Below, piece after piece: positions 32,763 to 43,451 of a DNA stretch of 64,000 nucleotides. The position numbers were made by a program, and so were the translations under genes. Where the stretch lies: contig JBCNJP010000003.1 of assembly GCA_039602395.1 (NCBI GenBank), positions 29,884,202-29,948,201 of the forward strand. The letters are read 5' to 3'. This DNA is from Deinandra increscens subsp. villosa (taxonomy: Eukaryota > Streptophyta > Magnoliopsida > Asterales > Asteraceae). Within the stretch, counting starts at the first letter, position 1. Each line of letters starts with the position of its first letter. The notes beneath the pieces were generated by a model. It was given only the letters and a program-made list of their open reading frames with translations. It did no database searches and was not told the DNA's origin.

Positions 32763-34139
32763 ACGTGTGTTGTATCAATGCTTCTACATCAGTCATCAGT
32801 ATCTTCAATTAAAACTCCCCCTCAGCTTGAAAGTTAGTCCGATCTTAAATACTTGAAAATGCAGAGCATATTATGTCTTTATAACCAACTTCAGAAGACT
32901 TGGAATTGTGATTTTTTCCTTCACTTTAGTACCTGGCCAACATAAATAATCCTGGCGCAAAACGTCCCTTTGAGCCTCTAAGATATTTAAATATTTTTAG
33001 CTTTTGAAAATCTTGTATCTCATGTCGATCAAATCAAAAATAAAAAAAATAATAAAACAAAAATAAAATCTTTTGACTTTTCTAAATTTTATGCTAAAAA
33101 ACATAAAAAATCTTTTTGGTGTTTTCTCAAAATGAAATGAAATCAACAAAACAGAACAAACTCTATCTTTATGAGAAAGATCAGACGTGAGATCATATCA
33201 TACATAACGCATATAGCACATTTCAATTTCGACTTCATCAGCATGCAAATCAAGATACATCCATTTCAATTATTTTTCAGCATTTGATATATTAATTTCT
33301 ATAGCTTTCTGATATATTTATGATGTATTAATCAAGCACTGATAATATGGCCCTCACACTACACTGAAATATTGGCAACTCATCATTTTGAATTATGTTT
33401 TTCTCAAAGATGAAATCATCCATTGTGTGTCATGCAAAAAGAAAGTAGAACCCTAAACAAACAACAATCAGGTTGGCTGGTAAGCACACAGAGAAAGTCC
33501 GATTGTTTAGGAAAATAAGAAATAACAAATAAAGCAGATATTGTATAACCCAACAAAAATCAGGTCGGTACTCCCGTACATGCTGAGAAAGTCCGATGAG
33601 TTATACGATACGCAGAGTTATACTACCAGGTCGATCTTTTGATACGCAGAGAAATAACGATCACTTGAGAAAATAAAGAAAATCAAACAAGTTTAAATTT
33701 TTTGCAAAAAGAACACATGCATACACAAGGATATCTGTTATTCTATTTTTGTAGTTTTATCACACAATACTCATCAAGATGATAAACCACAATTATCAGG
33801 CAGGCTTAACTTGATATCATACTTGCATATATCAGATTTGTCATGCATGTTCTCGTATTTAGCAATTACCTACAACCTTTACATCTACTTTATCCATGGT
33901 AGATAACGTACATGCAGATTTGCTATCATTTCTCACTTTTTGTCAGATCAATTTCTCTTTTTGAAAATTTTCGATTTTTATATTTTTCTAATTATCCTAA
34001 ATTCTCCCCATAAAATTCAAATAAACATTATTTTTTGATTTTTCAAATATACTCCCCCTAAACTAATGAAAGAAAATAAAATGAAAAACAATAAGATTGA
34101 CCGATCGACATTTGACAAGATATTTGAAAAACATCAGCT
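32763..34139 (-). other. Element F 3' non-coding region
   Basis: No gene is seen. It holds polypurine tracts and three imperfect repeats at about 33468-33665 with a shared core (minus strand GACTTTCTC ... CCAACCTG or CCGACCTG). Related repeats occur at the same distance from the 3' LTR in element D. Confidence 0.5.
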
Positions 34140-34740
34140 TTAAAAATCAGGTTTTAAATGTTTTATCAAGTAGTTTAAATTTATATGCAAGCAACCACAG
34201 TTAGTAACAAATAATATCACCAATTGGTCTTCTTGATTACCTGCATACACCGGATAAAAACTAGATCTTTTTGGATCGACCCAAGTCAACATCCTTGGGT
34301 CGCCCGGTGTATTCCACATAGTCACCGTTGGCCTGGGACCTTTAGTGGTCTCCCAATTTTTGATGAAATATTTTTGATAACTTTTGGCATTTCTGGGTTC
34401 AAAACCAAAGTCTCATCAACCCGTGAAGGTAAAACAGTAGATTTTGTTGGTTTTTGAGGTTTATCAAAATATTTACCTTTGGTATCAACATATTTAATAA
34501 TCTTTCCACGAAAAAATGGTTTAACATCAGATTTATGATTTGTAGAAGATGGACAATCTTCAGCATAGTGCCGTATTGTCGGCATACATAACACAACCTG
34601 TGTTGTTTCTTGAAATAAAAATGTTTTCATTACCTGGTCTTGCATTGCGCAATCTCGTCGGTTGATGAACATGTCGCACAGTTGGCGAATCATAAAAACT
34701 GTACGAACGATAAAAATGAATAGATTAATGAAGATTATCA
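34140..34740 (-). pseudogene. Element F gag remnant (zinc-knuckle region)
   Basis: Minus-strand frames give CYVCRQYG in one frame and HYAEDCP in another, which together mark a frame-shifted CCHC zinc knuckle. The text then continues KYFDKPQKPTKSTVLPSRVD and NISSKIGRPLKVPGQ, a basic, proline-rich gag C-terminus, then WNTPGDPRMLTWVDPKRSS. The apparent N-terminal hydrophobic stretch is read from the adjacent LTR and is not gag. It is broken by frameshifts and stops. Confidence 0.5.
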
Positions 34741-34748
34741 AAGAAAGT

Positions 34749-35379
34749 GTTGGAACTAAAATCTTGGTGACTGACGCCATCAAATCTGTTTACCGAAGCA
34801 TTCGACTGAAGAATCCATCGTGAAATGATTCAGAGACGCGGGTTGTGATGACCGAGGCTTGCAAGATTGGACCGTAGACCGTTTTCTGGAAAAGTCAACC
34901 GTTCAGGTCAACGGTCAACGTAAAAGTCAATGGAAGATTGGTTCGAGCGAGTCAAACTTCATATTAATTAAATCAAATTTGATTTAACTAATATTTATGT
35001 TATTTGATTTTATTTATATTTTGCTCATTGTATTTGTGTCTTGCTAGTTAGCGGGCTAGTGAGGCACATGGGCTCTCATTATAAATAGAGTATTAGCCCT
35101 CATTTGTAAGATGATGATCTTTTAAGTGTGTGAGCTACACTTTTAGAGAGAGAGAGAGAGAGAGAGAGTCTCATCTTGGGTTTGAGCTCAACCCAAGATG
35201 ACCATGGAAGATTCATGAGGGTTATGATGTATTGTTGTGATTTCTAGTTCATGTAATCATTCGGTTCAATGAAATCATTCGACTTTATCATCATATTTGT
35301 GTTTTATCCTAGATTCTCATCATACCGTCTCAACATATTTGAGTACTTTGTTGAACACGATCCGGGTTTAGGGGTTACA
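34749..35379 (+). repeat. Inverted LTR relative of LTR E (possible solo LTR)
   Basis: It starts TGTTGGAACTAAAATC and ends GGGGTTACA, with TATA (TTATAAATAG) at about 35079-35088. It is homologous over its full length, in reverse orientation, to LTR E at 37533-38162. Shared blocks include AGTCAACCGTT, TTTGATTTAA, GAGGCACATGGGCTCTC and ATCATTCGGTTCAATGAAAT. Both carry a near-perfect palindrome of about 31 bp containing CTTGGGTT...GAGCTC (here 35170-35200). No matching TSD was found, and no primer-binding site follows. Confidence 0.6.
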
Positions 35380-36719
35380 TTCATAAATCTTTTGTTTCGC
35401 GTGACAAAAGTTGTGAATGATCCATGCATAAATCTTTTGTTCCGCGTGACAAAGGGTTGAGGTATAATAATATGCTTGATAAAGTAACGTGTGAAAAACG
35501 TCACAAAACCCGTCATTTTAATCGAGACAAAGTGTCAAATCTAAGAAAAACTGAATCCCGAGCGTAAACACGAAAATAATCATAACCGTAGTCTTCGTAA
35601 TTTTGGGTCTTGAAAAGCGAGCTCGGAAAAATATTCTGTGAAGATTTCTAAGTTAAACGGTGCAATCTGGAAAAATCCATCAATTTTAAGTAAACGGCCC
35701 TTCGAAATATTTAATCGGAAAAATTCCAATATTTAACTGAGATTCCAGTTAATCCGGTAAAATGACATTAGCGTTGCATCAGCTAAAAATAAAACCGTGA
35801 GACATAACGTGAAAAGCTACATAATTAACCGGAAATTGAACCTAATCCGTCAGTTGTCGATAACTAACGTACGCGTAACGTCAATAAACGAGAACCCCAA
35901 TAAAATAATTAGAATAAATCCATGACCAACGAAATTCTTTTCAAAATTCCGTTAGGGGCGCTATCTCCGTTAGCCTCGTTAAGACTTAAGAAATACTAGC
36001 ATTTAACTGAAAATGCTGAAAAAAATTCATTTGTGGTATTAAACCCCCAAAGAAAAACACAATCCTTGTCAATTAAATTCCACCAATCAGAAATGAGGAA
36101 GCCATCAAAATCTTATATCTCAATCCGTGTGATTTGAGGTGCACCAATTAGAGGAAAAGAACAAAATTGATCTAACGGTCCAAAACTCAGGCTATCTAAC
36201 AGTAAGGAGGTGAAGATCCATGTGAATTGATTCTGGCCAATCAAAGGCCTCCAGACATCAGCACTTACAAAAATTTATTGAAGTCTCCATTCCGGGTGGG
36301 GCCCACAACCCACTGTCCACCAATTACAGCGCGACAGCGCCAATAGCATTCAACGGAAACCTGGTACAGCTGGGCCCATGTTGACTTCTTTAATGAAATA
36401 AAGATAACAAAAACGCAATGACAGGTTATCCGACAATAGGAAAGAGAAATCATTCTCTAACATCCAATCCCCAACCGCCAAGTCAGCGGTATGTCACCAT
36501 CTTCCTCAAAGTCGTCCACAGCCCCCGAAACCCTAATACAGACACCGGAAAAATCGCAAAGGTCGTCGGAAAACCATGAATGACCTATAACTTCCTCGAA
36601 ACTCAACAAAAAATTCACAAACTTTATACCCACGAACTCATAGCTCGATCCTCTACATTCCTGTACGATCAAAAACCCTTGAAACTATCTCGAACGAAAA
36701 CCCATATTTAAATTCGCTA
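35380..36719. other. LTR-like non-coding DNA, family unassigned
   Basis: A 27-bp phrase with CATAAATCTTTTGTTYCGCG and GTGACAAA occurs twice (35382 and 35428). Beyond it are sequences of the style of plant gypsy LTRs (AACGGCCCTTCG, CGTCACAAAACCCGTC). Minus-strand open stretches have no known domain. I cannot place the element borders. Confidence 0.35.
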
Positions 36720-37532
36720 ACCTCGAAGTATGTTATGCTTACCAGAAGTTCGCTAGGACGAATCTGAAGTCCGTTAAGCATGATGAAGTTTGCTAAGTAG
36801 AACTTGAATTCCGCTAAGGAGACATAAAGTCCAGTAAGACAAACTTCATACCTTCAAGAACCTAATGAAATCTGGAAAATTCGATGAACAGGAAGAACAC
36901 CCACTTGACTGCCCTCTTCATGATTTCGAAACAGTCCAAAAATGTAAGAAAATCGCAGATTCATGATGGAAACATGTAGTCTTACCATTCTAGAAACTAT
37001 TCTGGCCACAAACATCTTCCAAACAGCAGCAAACATGGATCGAATCAGTCCTAATCTGGAAAATATGAAGAACACCAAGAACACACTCTAAGTGTGTGTT
37101 TTTCCAGATCTGCCCAAACTGTTGAGATTCAGACGAAACCGAAGCTCCCAATGGTTCCGAAACGCGATTTCCACTAAGAATCATGCTTCTTTTCATTCAA
37201 ATCCGTCAAGTACGTATAGCCCAAAAAACCGAGAATCAAAGTTCAAAAATCTTCAAAAAACAGGAAAAAAACTCACTGTTGTGTTTTTCAGCTCGGATCT
37301 TCATTTTCTTCACTATTTTGAATGATTTAAACATGAAAACACATCAATAGAAACTCTATAAACGCGAATCTAACACCAGATTCATCCAGAATCCATCAAA
37401 ATGCTCCAAAATGAAGAAAAATAAAATTTTAACGTCTCAAAAATCTAAGCTCCAAAGTTGAACCAAATCCAAATCTGAGTGATCTAAACGGTTGTTAGAC
37501 GCATTTAGATCGGCACCCGCTCTAATACCATT
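36720..37532 (-). other. Element E leader with repeated CTTAGCGRACTTC-like motif
   Basis: It follows the primer-binding site of LTR E on the minus strand. At 36725-36845 a degenerate motif recurs about six times (AAGTTCGCTAGGACG, AAGTCCGTTAAGCA, AAGTTTGCTAAGTA, ATTCCGCTAAGGA, AAGTCCAGTAAGACA). No gag is recognised to its left, so the element is truncated. Confidence 0.45.
37519..37530 (-). promoter_or_regulatory. Primer-binding site of element E
   Basis: TGGTATTAGAGC on the minus strand, two bases from the LTR edge. It differs by one base from the usual initiator-Met site TGGTATCAGAGC. Confidence 0.75.
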
Positions 37533-38162
37533 TGTAGGACCGATTGGAACCCCAAAATGGGATCGTGTTCAACCAAGAGCTTGAAAGATTGTGAGATGTG
37601 ATGATGAGAATCTAGGATAAAACACAAATATGATGATAAAGTCGAATGATTTCATTAAACCGAATGATTACATGAACATGAAATCACAAAAATACATCAT
37701 AACCCTCATGAATCTTCCATGGTCATCTTGGGTTGAGCTCAAACCCAAGATGAGATTCTCTCTCTCTAGAAGTGTAGCTCACACACTTAAAAGATCATCA
37801 TCTTACAAATGAGGGCGAACACTCTATTTATAGTGAGAGCCCATGTGCCTCACTAGCCTGCTAACTAACAAGACACAAATACAATGAACAAAATAGAAAT
37901 AAAATCAAATAACATAAATATTAATTAAATCAAAGTTGATTTAATTAATCTGAATCTTGACTCGCTCGAACTGATCTTCCGTTGACTTTTACGTTGACCG
38001 TTGACCCGAACGGTTAACTTTTCCAGAAAACGGTCTTCGGTCCAATCTCGCAAGCCTCGATCATCACAACCCATTATCTGAATCAAATCACAATGGATTC
38101 CTCAACCGAATGCATCGGCAACAGATTTGATGACGTCCGTCACATAAATTTTAGTTCCAACA
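37533..38162 (-). repeat. 5' LTR of element E (630 bp)
   Basis: TGTAGGACCG...TTCCAACA in plus orientation, next to the primer-binding site. The minus-strand TATA box lies at about 37833-37823 (CTATAAATAG). The palindrome CTTGGGTT GAGCTC AAACCCAAG is at 37726-37748, about 85 bp downstream of TATA. ACCGTTGACCCGAACGGT, an inverted repeat, lies upstream at about 37997-38014. The right end abuts integrase-coding sequence of element A, so E inserted into A. Confidence 0.8.
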
Positions 38163-38683
38163 ACTTTTACGATATTAATAACCGATGAGCAGCTATAAAA
38201 ATTTGCTGAGAAATCTGTAGATTGATATTTTGTTGGATACTCTGGTGTCTCTAAAGCATACAGAGTATACAAAACCAGTTATAAGTTGTTGAAGAAACCA
38301 TAAATGTTGTATTCAATGAGAAATCAAAGAACAAATTTAGAACTGAGCCCTCATGGTTATCTGATATTGACTCACTAACCACTACTTTCAATGTAACTAT
38401 TGCTAAGCCTTCTATTGAAGATGTGCACGCAAATGTACCTCAAGTTATTGATAAAGGCAGGTTCAAACGTGTTAATCCTCCATTGTTTTCATCTGTTAGC
38501 ACAAAACCTTTTATCCTAACAACCAGATTCAACTTGACTCCAGGAGCAGCAATTCATTTCAATTCTGATGGAACACCTATTCCTCTAATTGTAAATGAAT
38601 CAGAAGAACCAGTTAAAGACAATCTTTTAACTTATAATGTTACAATTGATGGTCTTGGAAACTCAATGAATGAAAGCGATTAG
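38163..38683 (+). pseudogene. Element A integrase C-terminus and spacer
   Basis: From the insertion point the frame reads TILITDEQL, then KFAEK and YFVGYSGVSKAYRVY, matching the copia 1 integrase end block, with stops in between. A cleaner frame at 38423-38683 covers the hydrophilic spacer between integrase and RT (VPQVIDKGRF, SVSTKPF). Confidence 0.75.
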
Positions 38684-39061
38684 GATACTCAATCACATGC
38701 ATCAATTCCAACTCCAATAGGTCGTAATGACTCAAACTCTCTTTCACTTAAGAAACTGAGCTCACCTACTCCTGTTGATGAGACTGATGAAGAATCACTG
38801 AGCCTATTGCATCACTAACTCAAGAATCACCCTCTTCATTAGAAATACCAGAATTAGTGCTTATAAATGAGTATACTACTTTAGACTTTCCCGAGCCTAA
38901 TTGCAGTCATGAATTCTCACCTTCTTATAACTCCAGAGTATTGAATAAATCATCCGCTAAAGAATATTATTGGAGAAGTGGAAGCACCTGTACTTACAAG
39001 AAGCAAATCTACGGAAGCAAATTTTTGTCTACATGCATGTTTCTTATCACAGGTATAACCA
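38684..39061 (+). pseudogene. Element A integrase-RT spacer, decayed
   Basis: Low-complexity Ser/Thr/Glu-rich coding remnants in shifting frames, typical of the copia pol spacer. Confidence 0.55.
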
Positions 39062-39880
39062 AAGAAAGTGAATGAAGCACTGAGAGAAAATAGTTGGATT
39101 GAAGCCATGCAAGAAGAGTTTCTTTAAATCAACAAACAAACAGTTTGGGAATTGGTGGATTTACCAGAGAATGCTCTACCACCAATTGGAACAAAATGGG
39201 GTTTCAGAAACGAGAAAGATGAAAGGGGCACTATATTAAAATATAAGGCAAGGTTAGTAGTTCAAGGCTTTGCTCAAGAAGAAGGAATAGACTATGATGA
39301 AGTTTTGCACCAGTAACAAGATTGGAAGCAATTAGAATATTTTTAGCCTATGCTGCACACAAGAACTTTCATGTCTACCAAATGGATGTCAAAAGTGCAT
39401 TTTTGTATGGATTATTGAATGAAGAAGTTTATGTGTGTTAACAACCTGGGTTAAAGATCCACATCTGTATGGTCTTAACAGGCACCAAGGACCTGGTATG
39501 AGACTCTCTCTTGTTATCTAATTAAACATTGATACAAAAGAGGAGTTATTGACAAAACTCATTTCATCAAAACTGTTGGTAAGGATCTCCTCATGGTACA
39601 AATTTATGTTGATGATATAATATTTCATTCAACTAATGATGCTCCCTTTAAGGAGTTTGAAGCCCTAATGCAAGCAAAATTTAAAATGAGTTCCATGGGT
39701 GAACTCACTTTCTTTTTAGGACTTCAAGTAAACCAATCAAAAGAAGGAATCTTTCTAAATCAATCAATGTATATTCAGGATATGCTAAAGAGGTTTGACA
39801 TGTTGTCATCCTCTACTGCTAAAACTCCTATATCAATATCACACAAGTTAAATCTGATGTAACTGGCGAACCAGTTGATG
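39062..39880 (+). pseudogene. Element A reverse transcriptase, multiply disrupted
   Basis: The blocks are in order: ALRENSWIEAMQEEF (followed by an in-frame TAA), [27 protein letters not shown], a frameshift, then [37 protein letters not shown], and the active-site box YVDD at 39604-39615 with LGLQVNQSKEGIFL. There are several stops and at least two frameshifts. Confidence 0.88.
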
Positions 39881-40551
39881 AGCACACATATAGAGCCATG
39901 ATTGGTTCTCTTATGTATCTAACAACTAACAGACCTGACATCATGTTTAGTGTTTGCCTATGTGCTACATATCAGGCTGGACCAAAGGAATGACACTTAA
40001 ATGCTGCAAAAAAAAAAAAATTTAGGTACCTAAAAGGACAACCAAAACTTAGGTTATGGTACTCTAAAAACAAAGACTACAACATGAAGGATTTTACAGA
40101 TAGTGACTACGGAGGATGCAATCCTGAAAAAAAGTCAACATCTGGTGGTTGCCAATTTCTTGGTGATAGACTTGTCTCATGGCGATGCAAGAAGCAAACA
40201 TGTGTCTCAACTTCTACAGCAGAGGCAGAGTATATTGCAGCTTCAGCATATTGTGGTCAAGTACTTTGGATTCAAAATCAGATGATGGACTATGGCATCA
40301 ACTTCATGGAGACTCCCATGTATGCTGACAACACAAGTGCCATCACCGTCACCAACAATCCAGTCAAACATTCGAAGATAAAGCACATTGAAATCAGGTA
40401 CCATTTTAATAGAGATTGTGTTGAAAAGAAGTTAATCAAACTTCATCATGTTCCAACTGAAAATTAATTGGCTGACTTAATTACAAAAGCACTTGATAAG
40501 GCAAGATTCTTCTACCTTATCACAGCCATAGGCATGATGAATTTTGATTAA
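39881..40551 (+). pseudogene. Element A RNase H and pol end
   Basis: It contains an A-run of 12 at about 40009-40020 that disturbs the frame, then DFTDSDYGGCNPEKKSTSGG, VSTSTAEAEYIAASAYC, ADNTSAITVTNNPV and, after a TAA at 40465-40467, LADLITKALDKARFFY to the natural end. It is homologous to copia 1 and element B RNase H. Non-functional. Confidence 0.88.
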
Positions 40552-40671
40552 ATAATGTCTTATCGAAACTAACTTTCTTTTTAAAAGAAGATTTTTGGAT
40601 CCATCTCTTGACACAAAAGGAAAAGAAAATTCTTTTTCCTCTTCCTAGGTAAATTACTTTGGAAGAACCAG

Positions 40672-41015
40672 TGTAAAGCTCACCCAAGATAACTTATCTT
40701 GGGTTAAAACCTTTTGAAAAGTTCTTAAGCCACAACATTTCTTGTTTCAAATGTGAATGAGGTAATCTCACCCGAGATAACTTCATACTACGTAAATAGT
40801 GTTATTTAGGGAAATGTATCTCACCCGAGGTAATCTTAATTATATCGTATGAAGACATCTCACCCGAGATAATCTTGACCGGGTCAATAAAATGAAAAGG
40901 CTATAAAATGAAAAGGGTATCTCTTGTGAAGACCTCTTCCGAGGTAATTTCACTCGAATAACAATTTACCTAGGTTATCGGTAAAAATATCTTCCGAGAT
41001 AAGTTTTTACCGAAA
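40672..41015. promoter_or_regulatory. Palindromic motif cluster after element A pol
   Basis: The best copy is a perfect palindrome: ACCCAAGATAA (40682-40692), C, then its reverse complement (40694-40704). Degenerate copies follow: CACCCGAGATAACTT (about 40770), CACCCGAGGTAATCTT (40833), CACCCGAGATAATCTTGACC (40863), TTCCGAGGTAATTTCACTCG (40950) and TTCCGAGATAAGTTTTTACC (40995). The cluster sits between pol and the leader of the extra ORF, like the unrelated cluster in element B. Confidence 0.65.
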
Positions 41016-41079
41016 ACTTAAAAAAAGGGTTTCTCCTTAAGATAAACATCAACGCAAGTTGTCGATGTGACAACGGTTG

Positions 41080-41338
41080 GTCCAAGGAGAGCTTACGACG
41101 TCACCCCACCTTTATCTCTTTTACCAGACCCACTTGCACTTTTTACAGTAACCGTCTCTTCCACACCCCCAGTTTAAAGCACATCAGTTGTAACCTAAAA
41201 CCCACGATTCTACGATTAAACAAAGTAATTGCACTCATTTACTCACCGAATCTCTCACAAATTGCTAAACCTTCGCTTTCTCTTCATTCCTAATCCTGTT
41301 TCTCCGGTTTCGTTCATTTCCAACCCACATCAACTACA
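41080..41338 (+). promoter_or_regulatory. Putative leader/promoter of element A extra ORF
   Basis: Pyrimidine-rich, AT-poor sequence ends in CCAACCCACATCAACTACA directly before ATG, like a plant 5' UTR. CGACGTCA (41097-41104, ACGT core) and CTTTATCTC lie upstream. No strong TATA box is seen. Position after the palindromic cluster is the main argument. Confidence 0.4.
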
Positions 41339-42489
41339 ATGGCACCTAAAAAAAGAAAGGTGTATCATCTTCTGATGTGAATGCACTATTTCATGCCGAC
41401 CACAATACAGTGGCACTGTTGTAAAAAACAGAAAAGAACACTATCTTCCATGAGATGATTGATTTTCTTCAAGCATTACACGTTCGCTATGTTCTTACAA
41501 TTTACCCTAATATATGCGAAGAAGTGATAACTGAATTTTGGCGCACTGCATCAAGGACGAAAAATGTTGCTAGAGTGTTTGAATTACACTCGACTGCTCA
41601 AGGGCACGAGGTAAAAATTGCTGAAGAAGTCATAAGAACACATCTGAAATTCAATGACCTAGGAGGCTTCAGAGACGTGCTGTCATCTGAATACCTTGCA
41701 ACCTTAAGGGTTGTGGGTTATGGAGGATCTGATAAGAATCTGAAGAAATCTCGACTGCCATTGCAATGGAGATTTCTGGCCCATGTGATTCTGGCCAATC
41801 TATCCTCAAAGAATAATGTTGATGAACTCTCAGCAGTACAAGCCTTAGCTTTTCATGGCTTCGTACAACATCTGAACTTTAATTTTTGTAGAATGGTGCT
41901 GGATGTCATGGTGAATAATTTAAAACCAAACAATGTTCATTTCTTACACATGAATATAAGATTTTTACAGCACATTCTAAGAGGTTTAATACCAAATTTG
42001 AAAATTTCAAATAAACTTTACCAATTAAGGGCCTCAAATGAAAAATTGTATTCATATCTTTCTAGCAATGAAAAGAACAAAGGCTATGCAGGCTGGGACA
42101 CTGACCATCCTATACCTGTGCCTAGGCCTCTAGTGGGTGCACCAATGGTGCAACCATAGGTAAACCCTGAGCCTTTTGCTCTAGTTGACAACCCTGTAAT
42201 ACCAGCAGAGGTTGAACCACCAACTGCAAATCCTTCCTCTTCCAAACAACTACCACTCTAAAAGAGGAATATACAATCAAAATACATTAACATTTCAGCT
42301 ATTTCATCCCACATCACTGATCCAGAAAAACCTGAGAAAGAGGGTGCAACTCCACCTTTGCAACCCAAAGCCACCCAAACTTCAAGCCCTACCAAGGACA
42401 AAGTTCCTAGGCAGAAGAAAGCCAAAAGGGATAGCCACACAAAATGTGATTCTCCAAAAGGAGATGAACCTATAGGTCTAAATGTACAT
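41339..42489 (+). pseudogene. Element A extra ORF (post-pol), disrupted
   Basis: ATG at 41339 opens MAPKKRK, a short basic cluster of nuclear-localisation type. The frame is lost at 41360-41380 by an apparent one-base insertion, resumes as SSSDVNALFHADHNTVALL, meets TAA at 41422-41424, and is open again at 41455-42159 (HEMIDFLQALHV, EEVITEFWRTAS, EEVIRTHLKFND, NFNFCRMVLDVM). This text parallels the N-terminal 230 residues of the element B ORF block for block. A TAG at 42157 and further stops precede the point where element B cuts it. The family is widespread in Asteraceae copia elements and is of unknown function. Confidence 0.7.
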
Positions 42490-43404
42490 TGTCAGGACCA
42501 AATTTGAGCCTTTACTCATCCAATACACAGATTCAAGTGCGGAAATCATGAATCCATGATCAAATCATAGTGTTTGCTTGTTGAAATTCTTAGATTTCGC
42601 CTCTGAAACTCAAGAACTTGAGGGTTTTCACACACAAGTTCTATCTATCTTCAAAACAGCCGTCCAAGAGTATTTCTAGGGTTATTCTAGAGTGGCTATT
42701 TATACTATAGAGAGCACAGGTCGTGATTGTGCTGAAAACTAGAGAATGTTATTGAAGTTAGTGCAATTTATGACATCAGACAGCCGAGATCGCCAAGACT
42801 AAGTCTGAAGTCGCCAAGAACAAGTTGAAGTCGCCAAGGCTGTTGGTGACCTCGCCAAGGCTTGGTGAGGTCGCCAACCTTGGTGAGGTCGCCAACCTTG
42901 GTGAGCTCGCCAAGTGTTAGCGAGGTCGCCAACCTCAAATCGCCAAAGTCACAATGGTGAGGTCGCCAAGTACAAACCCAAATCGCCAACATTCTTGGTG
43001 AGGTCGCCAAGAATGTTGGTGAGGTCGCCAAGAAAGTCCAGAAATCACCAAGTACGCTCCGGAAACGTCAATTATCATTATTGAATCATCAAGGGTTGTT
43101 ATTACAAAGACACAATCAATTATTAGCATTTACCAAGTAATTTATCATGAAATGACCTATATCTTGGATAGAGGCAATCACACTGCAATTGAAACGTACA
43201 AAGGCAATTACTCCAATATCCATAATCAACACAAGTTAAGACATTTAGACATGACATACAAAACATCAAACACTTGAAAGATTAATATAAACATCAGGAT
43301 AATTGTCCAAGTACAAGATACAAGCAAAGTGAAAGATATACACATGAGCACAAAAGCAAAGGATGCTATGTTTGAGTTGCCACCAACCCTATAAAGTTCT
43401 TACA
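42490..43404 (-). repeat. 3' LTR of element B (915 bp)
   Basis: TGTCAGGACC...TTCTTACA in plus orientation. The right edge adjoins a polypurine tract (CCAAAGGGGGAA on the minus strand). The TATA box (CTATAGTATAAATAG, minus) is at 42710-42696. Immediately upstream, 42784-43050, are about 15 copies of TCGCCAA-type motifs. About 85 bp downstream of TATA is the palindrome CTCAAGAACTTGAG (42606-42619). The mate LTR is not in the window. Confidence 0.78.
42784..43050. promoter_or_regulatory. GAGGTCGCCAA motif cluster in LTR B
   Basis: Repeats such as GAGATCGCCAAG, TTGGTGAGGTCGCCAA and AGTCGCCAAG recur every 15-25 bp. Joined units form imperfect palindromes of the type TTGGCGA...TCGCCAA. The cluster ends about 75 bp upstream of the LTR TATA box. 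The same motif forms the internal cluster at 49851-50093. Confidence 0.75.
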
Positions 43405-43406
43405 AA

Positions 43407-43418
43407 TTCCCCCTTTGG
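43407..43418 (-). promoter_or_regulatory. Polypurine tract next to LTR B
   Basis: CCAAAGGGGGAA on the minus strand, two bases from the LTR, is the expected plus-strand priming site for reverse transcription. Confidence 0.8.
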
Positions 43419-43451
43419 TGGTAATACAAACATAAAAAGAAAACTAGACAA

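Larger units (their letters stand above)
32300..34748 (-). mobile_element. Copia-type element F, 3' part with gag remnant (no pol)
   Basis: Minus-strand order: gag remnant (about 34740-34140), long non-coding 3' region with more than one polypurine tract (AGGGGGAGTATA near 34065, GAGGGGGAGTTTT near 32815, CGAGGGAGAGTT at 32751-32762), then LTR (32750-32300). No integrase, RT or RNase H is found between gag and LTR. Multiple polypurine tracts are a Sirevirus trait. The 5' side is cut by an LTR of another family at 34749. Confidence 0.55.
38163..42489 (+). mobile_element. Ty1-copia element A: pol remnant plus extra ORF
   Basis: Plus-strand order: end of integrase, spacer, RT, RNase H, non-coding region with a palindromic cluster, UTR-like leader, extra ORF. 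The 5' part is missing because E was inserted at 38162. The 3' end is cut by element B at 42490. Pol is full of stops and frameshifts. The layout matches Sirevirus-like elements with an additional ORF after pol. Confidence 0.85.

Noticed and set aside
34597..34783. Hydrophobic N-terminus as a signal peptide or membrane protein
   Set aside because: The hydrophobic residues are read across the border of the LTR at 34749 into a gag remnant, so the apparent fusion is an insertion artefact.
42784..43050. Evenly spaced repeats as a CRISPR-like array
   Set aside because: The genome is a plant, the spacers are short and themselves repetitive, and the units are degenerate. They are LTR regulatory-type repeats.
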